Shown here: piece after piece, positions 45,650 to 54,742 of the stretch
Layout of the letters: each line of letters begins with the position of its first letter
Numbering within the stretch: position 1 is the first letter of the stretch
Assembly (NCBI GenBank): GCA_021774785.1
Contig: JAJFIQ010000006.1
Span: 186,001-250,000, forward strand
Origin: Emcibacter sp.
Lineage (GTDB): Bacteria > Pseudomonadota > Alphaproteobacteria > Sphingomonadales > Emcibacteraceae
Direction of reading: 5' to 3'
Length of the DNA: 64,000 bases
The notes under the pieces: generated by a model
What the model saw: the letters and a program-made list of their open reading frames with translations, nothing else
Databases searched by the model: none
Told to the model about the DNA's origin: nothing
Translations under genes and position numbers: made by a program

Positions 45650-46221
45650 GGATAAAGTTCCTTTTTCACCCAGTTATTCTTGTTATTTTTTTCATAAACA
45701 TGCCTCATATGCAGGCGAAATTTACGATCTTCCCAAAACTCAATACTTGTTGGTTCGATACGAAAGCCGGACCAATAGGGCGGGCGTGGAACCTCACCAA
45801 AGGTATATTTAGCGGCATATTTGGCTATGGCCGCTTCAAATTCAAATAAACCTTTCATGGTTTGGCTTTGTTTCGATGCCCAGGCTCCGATTTGACTATC
45901 CTTGGCACGTCCGGAAAAATAAGCATCCGCCTCGGCATCCCTAACTGGCACGACCGGTCCTTCAATCCTGATTTGTCGTTTTTGTGATTTCCAGTGAAAA
46001 CACAGCGAAGCATATGGATTTTCAGCGAGTTCCCTGCCCTTTCGGCTTTCCATATTGGTGTAAAATGTAAAACCTCTCTCATCCGCCGCTTTCAGCAGAA
46101 CCATCCTGACCGATGGCCGCCCTTCCCCGTCAGCCGTAGCAAGGGCCACGGCCTCTGCAAGATCTTCCCCCTCATGGGCCGCCTCAAACCACTTGTTAAA
46201 TAATTTGATCGGATCCAACAC
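45646..46221 (-). CDS. pdxH: Pyridoxamine 5'-phosphate oxidase
   Basis: A 191-residue PdxH that oxidises pyridoxine or pyridoxamine phosphate to pyridoxal phosphate with FMN. Recognised by [75 protein letters not shown], and the C-terminal [20 protein letters not shown], then RLHMRH. It is at the short end of the family range but complete. It is followed by a metal exporter with a 4-base overlap; a functional link is not obvious. Confidence 0.95.
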   Translation of the reverse strand: MLDPIKLFNKWFEAAHEGEDLAEAVALATADGEGRPSVRMVLLKAADERGFTFYTNMESRKGRELAENPYASLCFHWKSQKRQIRIEGPVVPVRDAEADAYFSGRAKDSQIGAWASKQSQTMKGLFEFEAAIAKYAAKYTFGEVPRPPYWSGFRIEPTSIEFWEDRKFRLHMRHVYEKNNKNNWVKKELYP

Positions 46222-46343
46222 TCTACACCCCTTGAATTTGTCACAAAAATACCAAACTTATCATTACAATATGTAATTTCAATTTATATGTTATATAGTC
46301 GTAATATGATTAGAATACAATTATTGAATCGAAAGGAATATAT

Positions 46344-46838
46344 ATGTCGATTTCCACAAAACTTATGCCGAAGACACTTATTACAGCATCCTTGATTATT
46401 GCTTTTTCCATGCCACTTGCCTCCTGCACAAAAGAAGAAAGCGGCACCCTGCTCGGCGCAATTGGTGGCGCGGCAATTGGCTCTGCTATCGGCGGTAAGG
46501 GCGGGGGAACGGGTAAGGTTGTTGCCGTTGCTGCTGGCACATTGGCGGGGGCCTATATCGGCAGGGAAATTGGCCGGTCTCTCGACAAGGCTGACCGTCA
46601 AGCCATGCAGGACCGTACCCAATATTCACTGGAAAGCACCCAATCCGGCACCACGTCAAACTGGCATAACCCTGATAGCGGAAATTCCGGAACCGTCACG
46701 CCGCAACCTGCTTACACCAACAAAAAAGAAGAATATTGCCGCGAGTATCAGCAAACGGTAACCGTTGGTGGAAAAACCGAAACCGCATATGGTACAGCCT
46801 GTCGCCAGCCGGACGGTACATGGAAAATCACCAATTAA
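46344..46838 (+). CDS. Glycine-zipper outer-membrane lipoprotein (17-kDa antigen-like)
   Basis: A 164-residue lipoprotein: signal peptide with lipobox (MPLASC, Cys about 28), a glycine-zipper helix GTLLGAIGGAAIGSAIGGKG (about 35-54), GTLAGAYIGREIGRSLDKAD, and a C-terminal beta domain with YCREYQQTVTVGGKTETAYG, TACRQPDGTWKI. This is the architecture of the Rickettsia 17-kDa surface antigen family. GAAAGGA precedes the ATG. The following DnaJ-like gene starts 20 bases later, so cotranscription is possible. Confidence 0.9.
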   Translation: MSISTKLMPKTLITASLIIAFSMPLASCTKEESGTLLGAIGGAAIGSAIGGKGGGTGKVVAVAAGTLAGAYIGREIGRSLDKADRQAMQDRTQYSLESTQSGTTSNWHNPDSGNSGTVTPQPAYTNKKEEYCREYQQTVTVGGKTETAYGTACRQPDGTWKITN

Positions 46839-46857
46839 TTACGAGTTGAATTAGCAT

Positions 46858-47769
46858 ATGAAAGACCCGTACAGCGTATTAGGTGTTTCCAATACATCCA
46901 CCGATGCGGAACTGAAAAAAACTTATCGCACTCTGGCCAAAAAGCTGCACCCTGACAGCAATGCCGGAGACGAAAAAATCGCCGAACGCTTCAAAGAAGT
47001 GTCGGCGGCTTATGCTTTATTGCGCGATAAGGACCTTCGTGCCCGCTATGACCGGGGCGAAATCAATCCCGATGGTTCAGAAAAAGGCTTCGCTGGCGGC
47101 GGCTTCCACCCCCAAGGAGGCGGCATGGGCCGGGGCGGTATGGGTGGCGGTCGTTTTGGCGAAGGATTTGATCCGGAAGAAATTTTTGCCTCCATCTTTG
47201 GCGGCGGTCGGCGACAAAGGCAGCCACGTCGCCAAAAAGGGCAAAATAAAAACTACCGGCTATCGGTTGATTTTCTTGATGCGGTCAAAGGGGGTAAAAA
47301 ACCTCTGACTCTGGGAAATGGCAAGACGCTGAATGTCACCATCCCGGAAAATGTCAAGGAGGGGCAGAAAATACGTCTCAAAGGACAGGGAGATGAAGGC
47401 ATCGGCGGTGGCCCTGCCGGAGATGCCATTATCGAAATTATAATCAAAAAACATGCCTTTTTCAGTTGCGACGACAATGATATTCATCTTGACTTACCCA
47501 TCACACTGGAAGAAGCGGTCTTGGGCAAAAAGGTTAATATTCCGACCATAGACGGAAAAGTTGCCATGACGATTCCCAAAGGATCAAGCTCTGGCCGCAT
47601 GATGCGTCTGAAAGGAAAAGGGGCCCCTGACCCAAAATCAAAAACAAGGGGTGATCAATTTGTTAAACTTCAGATCATGTTACCCGCAGAACCAGACGAG
47701 GATTTGGAAAAAGCCATCAAGAAATGGACTAAAGAAAAAACTCAGGACGTCAGATCACATATGAAATAA
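46858..47769 (+). CDS. DnaJ-family chaperone without zinc finger (CbpA-like)
   Basis: A 303-residue J-domain protein: PYSVLGVSNTSTDAELKKTY, HPD at 31-33, a glycine-rich linker (about 78-108), and a DnaJ C-terminal substrate-binding part (VTIPENVKEGQKIRLKGQGD, then TLEEAVLGKKVNIPTIDGKV). No CxxCxGxG repeats occur, so it is CbpA-like (type II) rather than DnaJ. It would work with DnaK on partly folded proteins. It lies between the glycine-zipper lipoprotein and the YihY gene. Confidence 0.92.
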   Translation: MKDPYSVLGVSNTSTDAELKKTYRTLAKKLHPDSNAGDEKIAERFKEVSAAYALLRDKDLRARYDRGEINPDGSEKGFAGGGFHPQGGGMGRGGMGGGRFGEGFDPEEIFASIFGGGRRQRQPRRQKGQNKNYRLSVDFLDAVKGGKKPLTLGNGKTLNVTIPENVKEGQKIRLKGQGDEGIGGGPAGDAIIEIIIKKHAFFSCDDNDIHLDLPITLEEAVLGKKVNIPTIDGKVAMTIPKGSSSGRMMRLKGKGAPDPKSKTRGDQFVKLQIMLPAEPDEDLEKAIKKWTKEKTQDVRSHMK

Positions 47770-47788
47770 AAGAAAAACTGCGTATGAA

Positions 47789-48652
47789 ATGAAAGAAAAG
47801 CTGCGTAAATTCAAATTTTTAATAGAAGCCCTGCAAAATTTTGCCAAACATGATGGCATGGTCATGGCGGGCTACCTTGCTTTTCTGACCATGTTGGCGC
47901 TATTTCCTTTTATCATTTTTCTCGTCTCCCTTGCGGGCTTCTTTGGTCAATCTGAAGCCGGACCACAGGCACTTGATAATTTATTTGAATTTATGCCACC
48001 CGACGTCAGCAAGGTGCTGCAAGGCCCCATTGAGAAAATGGTCCAAACCACCGACAAAAGCATTATGACCTTCAGTATTCTGGGTGCCATATGGGTGTCA
48101 TCATCTGCCATTGATGCGGCACGGCTAGCCATCGTCCGCGCATTTGGCACCGTCAGCCGCCGACCCTTCTTGCGCCGCCGCACAGAAGGATTATTACTGG
48201 TCATACTGTCCGCCAGCAGTATTATCATCGGCATGTCTATCATGGTATTTGGCCCGGTGGCCTGGAAAATTCTCATCAGTTTTATTCCCCTTGAGGCCGA
48301 CTGGAAACTTGTGTGGAACCTGATACGTCAGTCAACCAGCATCAGCCTTATTTTCGGGGCATTATGCCTGTCTTATTTTGTGCTGAAACCACGAAAATTA
48401 GATGCGCGCACCCCTGTTATGGCGGGGGCCTTTACGTCTCTTCTGCTGTGGGTGGTAATTGGAAACGGTTTTTCCATTTATCTGAAACATTTTGGGAATT
48501 ATGACGTAACTTACGGCAGTCTTGCCGGAGCCATTATCACGCTAATGTTATTTTATTTAATTGGCGCATCCTATATTTTAGGCGCAGAAGTGAATGCTGC
48601 GCTCTATCATCAACGGCTTAAAAATATCACAAAAAGCAACGCAACCGATTGA
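47789..48652 (+). CDS. YihY/BrkB-family inner-membrane protein
   Basis: A 287-residue membrane protein of the YihY (virulence factor BrkB) family with about six helices: MVMAGYLAFLTMLALFPFII, ILGAIWVSSSAIDAARLAIV, GLLLVILSASSIIIGMSIMV, KLDARTPVMAGAFTSLLLWV, NYDVTYGSLAGAIITLMLFY and IGASYILGAEVNAALYH. Its molecular role is not settled. The ATG at 47789 lies 19 bases after the chaperone stop. Confidence 0.9.
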   Translation: MKEKLRKFKFLIEALQNFAKHDGMVMAGYLAFLTMLALFPFIIFLVSLAGFFGQSEAGPQALDNLFEFMPPDVSKVLQGPIEKMVQTTDKSIMTFSILGAIWVSSSAIDAARLAIVRAFGTVSRRPFLRRRTEGLLLVILSASSIIIGMSIMVFGPVAWKILISFIPLEADWKLVWNLIRQSTSISLIFGALCLSYFVLKPRKLDARTPVMAGAFTSLLLWVVIGNGFSIYLKHFGNYDVTYGSLAGAIITLMLFYLIGASYILGAEVNAALYHQRLKNITKSNATD

Positions 48653-48736
48653 ATAGCCTGTAAAAATGTGTAGGATTAGCGTTTATGCTAGAATTGCCTA
48701 TGCCAAAGAATGAGAAATAATCTCAGAGGAATAATA

Positions 48737-49549
48737 ATGACAGATAATAATGGACTTCTCGCCGGAAAACGCGGCATCATCATGGGAGTTGCCAATAACC
48801 GCTCTATCGCATGGGGCATCGCCCGAAAAGCTGCCGAACAGGGTGCGGAAATAGCCTTTACCTTTCAGGGAGAGGCATTAGAAAAACGCGTGCGGCCCCT
48901 CGCGGAATCTGTAGGCTCCGATATTATTCTGCCCTGCGATGTCACGGACGGCGCATCCATTGATGCGGTATTTGAAGAATTGGAAAAACGCTGGGGGAAA
49001 ATTGATTTTCTGGTTCATGCTATTGCATTTTCAGACAAGACAGGTTTGACCGGACGTTATGTGGACACGACGCCGGAAAATTTCGCCATGAGCCTGAATA
49101 TATCATGCTATTCCTTTACTGCCGTGGCCCAAAGAGCCGAAAAACTGATGGCCAATGGGGGAAGCATGATCACGCTGAGTTATTATGGTGCCGAGAAAGT
49201 CATCCCGCATTATAATATCATGGGTGTGGCCAAAGCAGCGCTGGAAGCCAGCGTTAAATATCTGGCCCGTGATCTTGGCCCCAATGGAATTCGCGTTAAC
49301 AGCCTGTCTGCCGGCCCCATTAAAACGCTGGCGGCGGCGGGCATCGGTGATTTCCGCTATATTCTGAAATGGAATGAGCTGAATTCGCCCCTTGGCCGCA
49401 ATGTGACCACCGATGAGGTGGGCAATAGCGGTGTTTATCTGCTCAGCGATTTATCTAGCGGCGTCACCGGTGAAAATCATCATGTGGATAGTGGCTATAA
49501 TATTATGGGGATGAAACGGGAAGATGCGCCCGACCTTAGCCTTGTCTAA
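48737..49549 (+). CDS. fabI: Enoyl-[acyl-carrier-protein] reductase (NADH)
   Basis: FabI reduces trans-2-enoyl-ACP in the last step of each fatty-acid elongation cycle. From ATG 48737 (GAGGA six bases upstream; the frame opens at 48710) it has 270 residues. Signatures: GIIMGVANNRSIAWGIARKA, FLVHAIAF, LSYYGAEKVIPHYNIMGVAK with the Tyr...Lys active-site pair, VNSLSAGPIKTLAAAGI, and HHVDSGYNIMGM. It lies 25 bases before aroC, so the two are probably cotranscribed. Confidence 0.95.
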   Translation: MTDNNGLLAGKRGIIMGVANNRSIAWGIARKAAEQGAEIAFTFQGEALEKRVRPLAESVGSDIILPCDVTDGASIDAVFEELEKRWGKIDFLVHAIAFSDKTGLTGRYVDTTPENFAMSLNISCYSFTAVAQRAEKLMANGGSMITLSYYGAEKVIPHYNIMGVAKAALEASVKYLARDLGPNGIRVNSLSAGPIKTLAAAGIGDFRYILKWNELNSPLGRNVTTDEVGNSGVYLLSDLSSGVTGENHHVDSGYNIMGMKREDAPDLSLV

Positions 49550-49574
49550 CAAATAGTATTTAGAAAGCAGGAAT

Positions 49575-50648
49575 ATGTCTTATAACAGCTTCGGCCATAT
49601 CTTCCGGGTCACGACCTGGGGGGAAAGCCACGGGCCAGCCATCGGCTGCATCGTTGATGGCGTGCCTTCAATGCTGACCATTAGCGAAGCTGAAATTCAG
49701 ACATTTCTGGATAAGAGAAAGCCCGGGCAAAACCGTTTCATGACCCAGCGTCAGGAAGCGGATTTGGTAAAGATTCTTTCTGGCACCTTTGAGGGAATGA
49801 CAACGGGTACGCCTGTCAGTCTGATGATTGAAAATACCGACCAGCGGTCCAAGGATTATGGGGATATCAAAGATAAATACCGGCCCGGTCATGCGGACTA
49901 TACCTATATTGAGAAATATGGCATCCGCGATCATCGCGGTGGTGGACGGTCATCGGCCCGTGAAACCGCCTGTCGGGTTGCAGCAGGTGCCATTGCGCGC
50001 AAAATTCTGGGTGACGGCATACAGGTCAAGGCGGCCTTGGTCCAGATCGGGGATCACGAAATCAACCGTGATAACTGGAACTGGGACGAAGTCAACAACA
50101 ACCCTTTCTGGTGCCCGGATAAGGAAATAGTCCCCGTGTGGGAGAAATATCTGGATGGCATCCGCAAAAAAGGCAGCTCCATCGGCGCCATCATCGAAGT
50201 GCATGGCATCGGCGTTCCTGCCGGAATTGGCGCCCCCGTTTATGCCAAACTCGACAGTGATCTGGCGGCGGCCATGATGACCATCAATGCGGTCAAGGGC
50301 GTTGAAATTGGTGAAGGCTTTAACGCGGCCCGCCTGACCGGTGAAGAAAATGCCGATGAAATGTATATTGATGATGATGACTTACCGGCGATCAAAACAA
50401 ATCACGCCGGCGGTATTTTGGGCGGTATCAGCTCGGGCAAAGAAATCGTTTGCCGTTTTGTGGTAAAGCCCACATCCTCGATCCTGACCCCGCGAAAAAC
50501 AGTTGATAAGCAGGGAAATGAAACCGAGATCGTGACCAAGGGCCGCCACGACCCCTGTGTCGGCATCCGCGCCGTCCCCATCGGCGAAGCCATGATGGCT
50601 TGCGTCATCGCCGACCACATTCTGCTGCATCGGGCGCAGCAGGGGTAG
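49575..50648 (+). CDS. aroC: Chorismate synthase
   Basis: A 357-residue AroC that converts EPSP to chorismate with reduced FMN, the last common step of aromatic biosynthesis. Signatures: [74 protein letters not shown] and [18 protein letters not shown]. Its stop is one base from the convergent hypothetical gene at 50650. Confidence 0.96.
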   Translation: MSYNSFGHIFRVTTWGESHGPAIGCIVDGVPSMLTISEAEIQTFLDKRKPGQNRFMTQRQEADLVKILSGTFEGMTTGTPVSLMIENTDQRSKDYGDIKDKYRPGHADYTYIEKYGIRDHRGGGRSSARETACRVAAGAIARKILGDGIQVKAALVQIGDHEINRDNWNWDEVNNNPFWCPDKEIVPVWEKYLDGIRKKGSSIGAIIEVHGIGVPAGIGAPVYAKLDSDLAAAMMTINAVKGVEIGEGFNAARLTGEENADEMYIDDDDLPAIKTNHAGGILGGISSGKEIVCRFVVKPTSSILTPRKTVDKQGNETEIVTKGRHDPCVGIRAVPIGEAMMACVIADHILLHRAQQG

Positions 50649-50649
50649 G

Positions 50650-51126
50650 TCACGACTTCAAACTATCCACATAAGTCAAAATCGCCTGAATGCGGTGGGT
50701 GTCTTCGATCTGATGGCGGTCGCCGCCGAAGCGGATGACATTTTCCTGTTTGCTTTGCCACAGTGCGATATAGTTTTTCCGTTCATGACTGAAAGGCTTG
50801 CTCTCCGTCGGGGTATCCAGATTAACTTCTGGCTGGAAACTTAAATTGATATGATCATCATAACTGATAACACCGGCTTTATAGAGCTGGTTGCTCAGGG
50901 CGATAATTTCTCTGGGGTTCGCATCCGTAACATCAATATCACGGGCAACCTTTTGCCAGACATCAGATATTGAGATATTATCCGCATGGGATACATCTGG
51001 AGACGTTAAGGGTTGCTCTTCTACTGGTCTTGACCTCTGGGTACGCATACTATCCTGTTCTGTCCGATTCAGGTTGTTTTGACGTAATAGTCCACCTGTT
51101 CCGATCTGTAATTCACTAATATTCAT
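50650..51126 (-). CDS. Hypothetical protein
   Basis: A 158-residue protein I do not recognise. The first 50 residues look disordered (GGLLRQNNLNRTEQDSMRTQ), followed by helical stretches (DVWQKVARDIDVTDANPREI, IALSNQLYKAGVISYDDHIN) and a C-terminus QIEDTHRIQAILTYVDSLKS. There is no signal peptide or membrane segment. The codon use looks like that of its neighbours, and it abuts aroC without a gap, which supports a real gene. Function unknown. Confidence 0.7.
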   Translation of the reverse strand: MNISELQIGTGGLLRQNNLNRTEQDSMRTQRSRPVEEQPLTSPDVSHADNISISDVWQKVARDIDVTDANPREIIALSNQLYKAGVISYDDHINLSFQPEVNLDTPTESKPFSHERKNYIALWQSKQENVIRFGGDRHQIEDTHRIQAILTYVDSLKS

Positions 51127-51489
51127 TACTCAACTTTCACTATAATTATATCTTGCTTCATTGCCTTTAATATCTAGCAATTAGCGTGCCAAATCAGCTC
51201 CTTTCAAAAATTGGCGGAAAACGGTACTCAAATCCTAACATATTGTTAATAAACGAATATTAATACTTTATTAACCATTAACTTACGGCATTATTTGCCT
51301 TGAACAAGACTATATTGCCTAGTGCCTTAAGGTAGCGTGAATAAATATAGTAAATTTTATGTTTTCCATAATTTTTTAAGTTCTCAGGGAAGATAAATTT
51401 TTACACGCTATAAATATATATTGACTTCATGCTATCGTTTATGTAGCTATTATGCTACATAAACGATAGCAAGTAGCGAGAAGATTACG
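51127..51489. promoter_or_regulatory. Intergenic region with HxlR promoter
   Basis: This 363-base AT-rich gap separates divergent genes. It contains a TATAAT on the minus strand close to the start of the hypothetical gene, several TTAATA-rich stretches around 51240-51290, and a 17-bp perfect inverted repeat (51431-51470) just before the HxlR gene. No gene is seen in it. Confidence 0.6.
51431..51470. promoter_or_regulatory. Perfect 17-bp inverted repeat upstream of HxlR gene
   Basis: GCTATCGTTTATGTAGC (51431-51447) and its exact reverse complement (51454-51470) are separated by TATTAT. It is 19 bases before the HxlR start and overlaps a TTGACT -35-like box at 51421-51426. HxlR proteins bind as dimers to inverted repeats, so autoregulation is likely. 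There is no T-run, so it is not a terminator. Confidence 0.7.
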
Positions 51490-51819
51490 ATGATCCCCTT
51501 TCCTGGAAAACCTGTAAGAGGGTCAAAATCCGGTGCGCCTATTATGGCTTTATTTGATCTGCTTGGGCGACGGTGGGCGATGGGCATTATCTGGAATTTA
51601 GAGGGCAGCCCAAGCACATTCAGAGACTTGCAGGCAAGATGTGAAAGTATATCACCCACTATTTTAAACAGTCGCCTTAAAGAATTACGCGAAGCTGAAA
51701 TCATTGAACATAACGGGAAAGGTTATTGTTTAACCGAACACGGTATGACGTTGCTCAAGCAATTAAAGCCACTAGGCAAATGGGCAAAAGACTGGGGAAA
51801 CAGGGTCAAACAGGAATGA
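51490..51819 (+). CDS. HxlR-family transcriptional regulator
   Basis: A 109-residue HxlR winged-helix protein: PIMALFDLLGRRWAMGIIWN, LEGSPSTFRDLQARCESISP, TILNSRLKELREAEIIEHNG, YCLTEHGMTLLKQLKPLGKW. The family typically answers aldehydes, quinones or redox signals, often via a cysteine; one Cys is present (Cys50, in QARCES). It lies 11 bases before the gluconolactonase-like gene and so forms an operon with it. Confidence 0.92.
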   Translation: MIPFPGKPVRGSKSGAPIMALFDLLGRRWAMGIIWNLEGSPSTFRDLQARCESISPTILNSRLKELREAEIIEHNGKGYCLTEHGMTLLKQLKPLGKWAKDWGNRVKQE

Positions 51820-51830
51820 AGGATTAAAAA

Positions 51831-52745
51831 ATGGCCAAAAGTGATTATGAATTTATGGACAAATCCTTCGGGTATCTTGTGAGTTCCAGCGCCAATGTGG
51901 AGAAAATTTGGTCAAAAGGTATATGGACTGAGGGACCGGCATATTTTCCGGCTCAAAAGTCCCTGATCTGGAGCGATATTCCCAATGAACGCATGATGCG
52001 CTATGACGAGACAACGGGGAATGTTGGTGTCTTTCGGCACCACTCCAATTTTGCCAACGGTAATGCCATTGATAGGCAGGGCAGAATGATAAGCTGTGAG
52101 CAGGGAACCCGACGTCTGACACGGACGGAACATAATGGTAACATCACCATATTGGTGGATAAGTTTCAGGGGAAAAAATTTAACAGCCCCAATGATGTTG
52201 TGATTAAATCTGATGATACGATCTGGTTTACCGATCCCGCCTATGGCATTGAAACCGATTTTGAAGGCTATAAAGCAGAAAGCGAGATCGGCAGCGACAA
52301 TGTCTATCGGTTTGACCCCAATTCAGGGGATTGCCAAATTGTTACGGATGATTTTAAACGCCCTAATGGTCTGGCTTTCTCACCAGATGAAAACAAGATT
52401 TATATTGTCGATTCAGGCGGTTGGCGTTACCCGGAAAACCCCCATCATATTCGTGTCTTTGATGTTTCTGGAGAAAATACGTTATCTGGTGGCGAGATTT
52501 TTGCCGAATGCACCAAAGGGGTCTTTGATGGCTTCCGTCTGGATGAACAGGGCCATATATGGACAAGTGCCGAAGACGGCGTCCATTGTTATCATCCTGA
52601 TGGCCGGCTGTTGGGTAAAATCCTCGTCCCGGAAGAAGTGGCAAATCTGACCTTTGGCGGCGAACGTAATAATCGCTTATTCATTACCGCCACATCCTCC
52701 GTTTATACGGTGATGATCAGAGTGAAAGGGTTAGTATTATTCTAA
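51831..52745 (+). CDS. SMP-30/gluconolactonase-family hydrolase
   Basis: A 304-residue six-bladed propeller of the SMP-30/LRE family. Signatures: WTEGPAYFPAQKSLIWSDIP with the metal-binding Glu, FANGNAIDRQGRMISCEQGT, FNSPNDVVIKSDDTIWFTDP with the catalytic Asn-Asp, and RPNGLAFSPDENKIYIVDSG. Such enzymes open sugar lactones with a divalent metal. It is cytoplasmic and in an operon with an HxlR regulator. Its last 9 bases overlap the convergent methyltransferase gene. Confidence 0.9.
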   Translation: MAKSDYEFMDKSFGYLVSSSANVEKIWSKGIWTEGPAYFPAQKSLIWSDIPNERMMRYDETTGNVGVFRHHSNFANGNAIDRQGRMISCEQGTRRLTRTEHNGNITILVDKFQGKKFNSPNDVVIKSDDTIWFTDPAYGIETDFEGYKAESEIGSDNVYRFDPNSGDCQIVTDDFKRPNGLAFSPDENKIYIVDSGGWRYPENPHHIRVFDVSGENTLSGGEIFAECTKGVFDGFRLDEQGHIWTSAEDGVHCYHPDGRLLGKILVPEEVANLTFGGERNNRLFITATSSVYTVMIRVKGLVLF

Positions 52746-53996
52746 TACTGCCCGCCGAAAACCGGCGATGACCTCTAGGTGAGGAGAATAGAGAAACTGA
52801 TCCACGGGCAGAATATCGCCCATGATAAATCCCCCGTCAACGAGCGTCCTTGCATCGCGGGCAAATGTCGCCGGATTACAGGAAATCATCACTATATTTT
52901 TAATATCTGATTTGGCGATTTCCTCTATCTGATCCCGCGCCCCGGCCCGTGGCGGGTCAATGACCACCGCATCGTAATTCTTCAATTCATGGGGCAAGAG
53001 CGGTCGCAGAAATAAATCCCTGACCTCCGTGGTCAGAGCACGAATTATTCCCATCTGATGAGCGCTATTCTTCAGGGCATCCACCATATCCTGATCGCCC
53101 TCAACCGCATGAACAGCATGGTTGCCGATCAGCGCCACGGTAAAAGTACCGCAACCGGCAAAAATATCAACGATCTTATCCGCATCCCCCAAAGCATGTT
53201 TCATAAAGCAGGTAAGCGCCGCCTCTCCGCTCTTGGTGGCCTGTAGAAAAGACCCCGGCGGAATAAACACCTGTCGCCGATCAAAGGTGACATAAGGTTT
53301 CCGTCGTTCGCACAGAATTTCATGATAGGGATTTTTTAACTTGCTATCCTGCCAGCAGATACGCGCCACATCCTGCGCTTCTGCAAAAGCGGCAATATCC
53401 ATGCGCAGGTCAAGATTTGGCTCCCCCGGGCCTTCCAGAATAATATCCAGCCCATTCTCCGCCAGATTTATCTGAACCGCCATTTTCTTGCGCAATTCCA
53501 TCTGCCGTCCGAGAAATTCCCTCAAGGGTGCAATGAAGGCTGTTATTTCAGGGGCCAAAACAGGACATTCGGTAATATCGATAATATTATGGCTCGCCCT
53601 TTCCGTAAATCCAACCACTGCAATGCCTTTGCCACGGCCCAGAACCGAGAGCCGCGCCCGTCTGCGGCTGCCCAGTGTGCTAACTTTTGGGTCGAGAATG
53701 GTCACATCCTCAAACCCCCGATGGCTGAGAGCTAATCGGATCTGTTTCTGTTTCCATTGCCCGTAATAATCTTCTGAAACATGTTGCAAGGAACAGCCGC
53801 CACAACGGCCAAAATGTTTGCATTTAGGCGCGATACGGTCAGGGGATGGCTTATGTATATGCTTGATACGACCTTTCTGTCCCTGAACTTTAATATCAAT
53901 ATCATCCCCGTCCACAGAGAAGGGAACATAAATAGGCCCATTTGCAACACCGTCACCACGTGCGCCAATATGATCAATCTTTACCCGAATAGTCAT
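52737..53996 (-). CDS. TrmA/RlmD-family RNA uracil-C5 methyltransferase
   Basis: A 419-residue RNA methyltransferase: N-terminal TRAM domain (IDHIGARGDGVANGPIYVPF), Fe-S cysteines Cys59, Cys65, Cys68 (CKHFGRCGGCSLQH) and a later one near ITECPV, SAM-binding ADKIVDIFAGCGTFTVALIG, the AVVIDPPRAGARDQIEE loop and the nucleophile in MISCNPATFARD. It would methylate a uridine in 23S rRNA, like RlmD/RlmC; the exact site is not deducible. Overlaps the tlyA-like gene upstream by four bases (translational coupling). Confidence 0.93.
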   Translation of the reverse strand: MTIRVKIDHIGARGDGVANGPIYVPFSVDGDDIDIKVQGQKGRIKHIHKPSPDRIAPKCKHFGRCGGCSLQHVSEDYYGQWKQKQIRLALSHRGFEDVTILDPKVSTLGSRRRARLSVLGRGKGIAVVGFTERASHNIIDITECPVLAPEITAFIAPLREFLGRQMELRKKMAVQINLAENGLDIILEGPGEPNLDLRMDIAAFAEAQDVARICWQDSKLKNPYHEILCERRKPYVTFDRRQVFIPPGSFLQATKSGEAALTCFMKHALGDADKIVDIFAGCGTFTVALIGNHAVHAVEGDQDMVDALKNSAHQMGIIRALTTEVRDLFLRPLLPHELKNYDAVVIDPPRAGARDQIEEIAKSDIKNIVMISCNPATFARDARTLVDGGFIMGDILPVDQFLYSPHLEVIAGFRRAVLE

Positions 53997-54739
53997 TTTT
54001 TATATTCCGCTACTATGAGAAATTCCACATTGCCTTCCGGCCCTTTAATGGGGCTTGTGGTCAGGCCGAGCACCGACCACCCAGCCATATCATCCGTAAT
54101 CCAGTTTTCAATTTTTTCACAAACCTGAACATGGAGTTCAGGATCACGTACCACGCCGCCCTTGCCCACATTACCCCTGCCGACCTCAAACTGTGGTTTG
54201 ATCAGGGCTACAAGAATACAGCCATCCGCCGCAAGTGACATGGGGGCGGGCAACACGGTCTGCAAACCAATAAAGCTGGCATCACAGACAATCATATTCA
54301 CGCGGTCCGGAATTTGTTCGGCGGTCAGATAGCGGGCGTTGGTTTTTTCCAACACAACGACCCGTTCGTCACCGCGTAATTTCCACGCAAGCTGTCCGTG
54401 TCCCACATCCACCGCATAAACCTTTGCCGCCCCATGATGCAAACAAACATCAGTGAAGCCACCCGTGGATGCCCCCACATCAATCACGCATTTGTCCGTA
54501 ACATCAAGAGAGAATTCTTCGATGGCCTGAATGAGCTTCAGTCCGCCACGGCTGACCCAGGGATGTTCTTTTGAACGTACTTCCAAGGGTGCATCTTCGG
54601 CTAATTGTGTACCGGCCTTGTCAATTTTCTTTTCCCCGCTAAAGACGACGCCCGCCATAATATAGGCCTGTGCCTTATTACGGCTTTCCGCTAGCCCGCG
54701 CTCTACCACAAGCTGGTCTACACGTTTTTTCTTAGCCAT
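53993..54739 (-). CDS. TlyA-family rRNA 2'-O-methyltransferase
   Basis: A 248-residue protein with an N-terminal S4 RNA-binding domain (KKRVDQLVVERGLAESRNKA, QAYIMAGVVFSGEKKIDKAG) and an FtsJ-like methyltransferase (CVIDVGASTGGFTDVCLHHG, AKVYAVDVGHGQLAWKLRGD). TlyA methylates 16S and 23S rRNA and in mycobacteria affects capreomycin response. It lies 3 bases after dxs, in the alphaproteobacterial order dxs - tlyA. Confidence 0.93.
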   Translation of the reverse strand: MAKKKRVDQLVVERGLAESRNKAQAYIMAGVVFSGEKKIDKAGTQLAEDAPLEVRSKEHPWVSRGGLKLIQAIEEFSLDVTDKCVIDVGASTGGFTDVCLHHGAAKVYAVDVGHGQLAWKLRGDERVVVLEKTNARYLTAEQIPDRVNMIVCDASFIGLQTVLPAPMSLAADGCILVALIKPQFEVGRGNVGKGGVVRDPELHVQVCEKIENWITDDMAGWSVLGLTTSPIKGPEGNVEFLIVAEYKK

Positions 54740-54742
54740 TAT

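Noticed and set aside
51431-51470. Intrinsic terminator
   Set aside because: The inverted repeat is AT-balanced, has no T-run and lies directly in front of a gene start.
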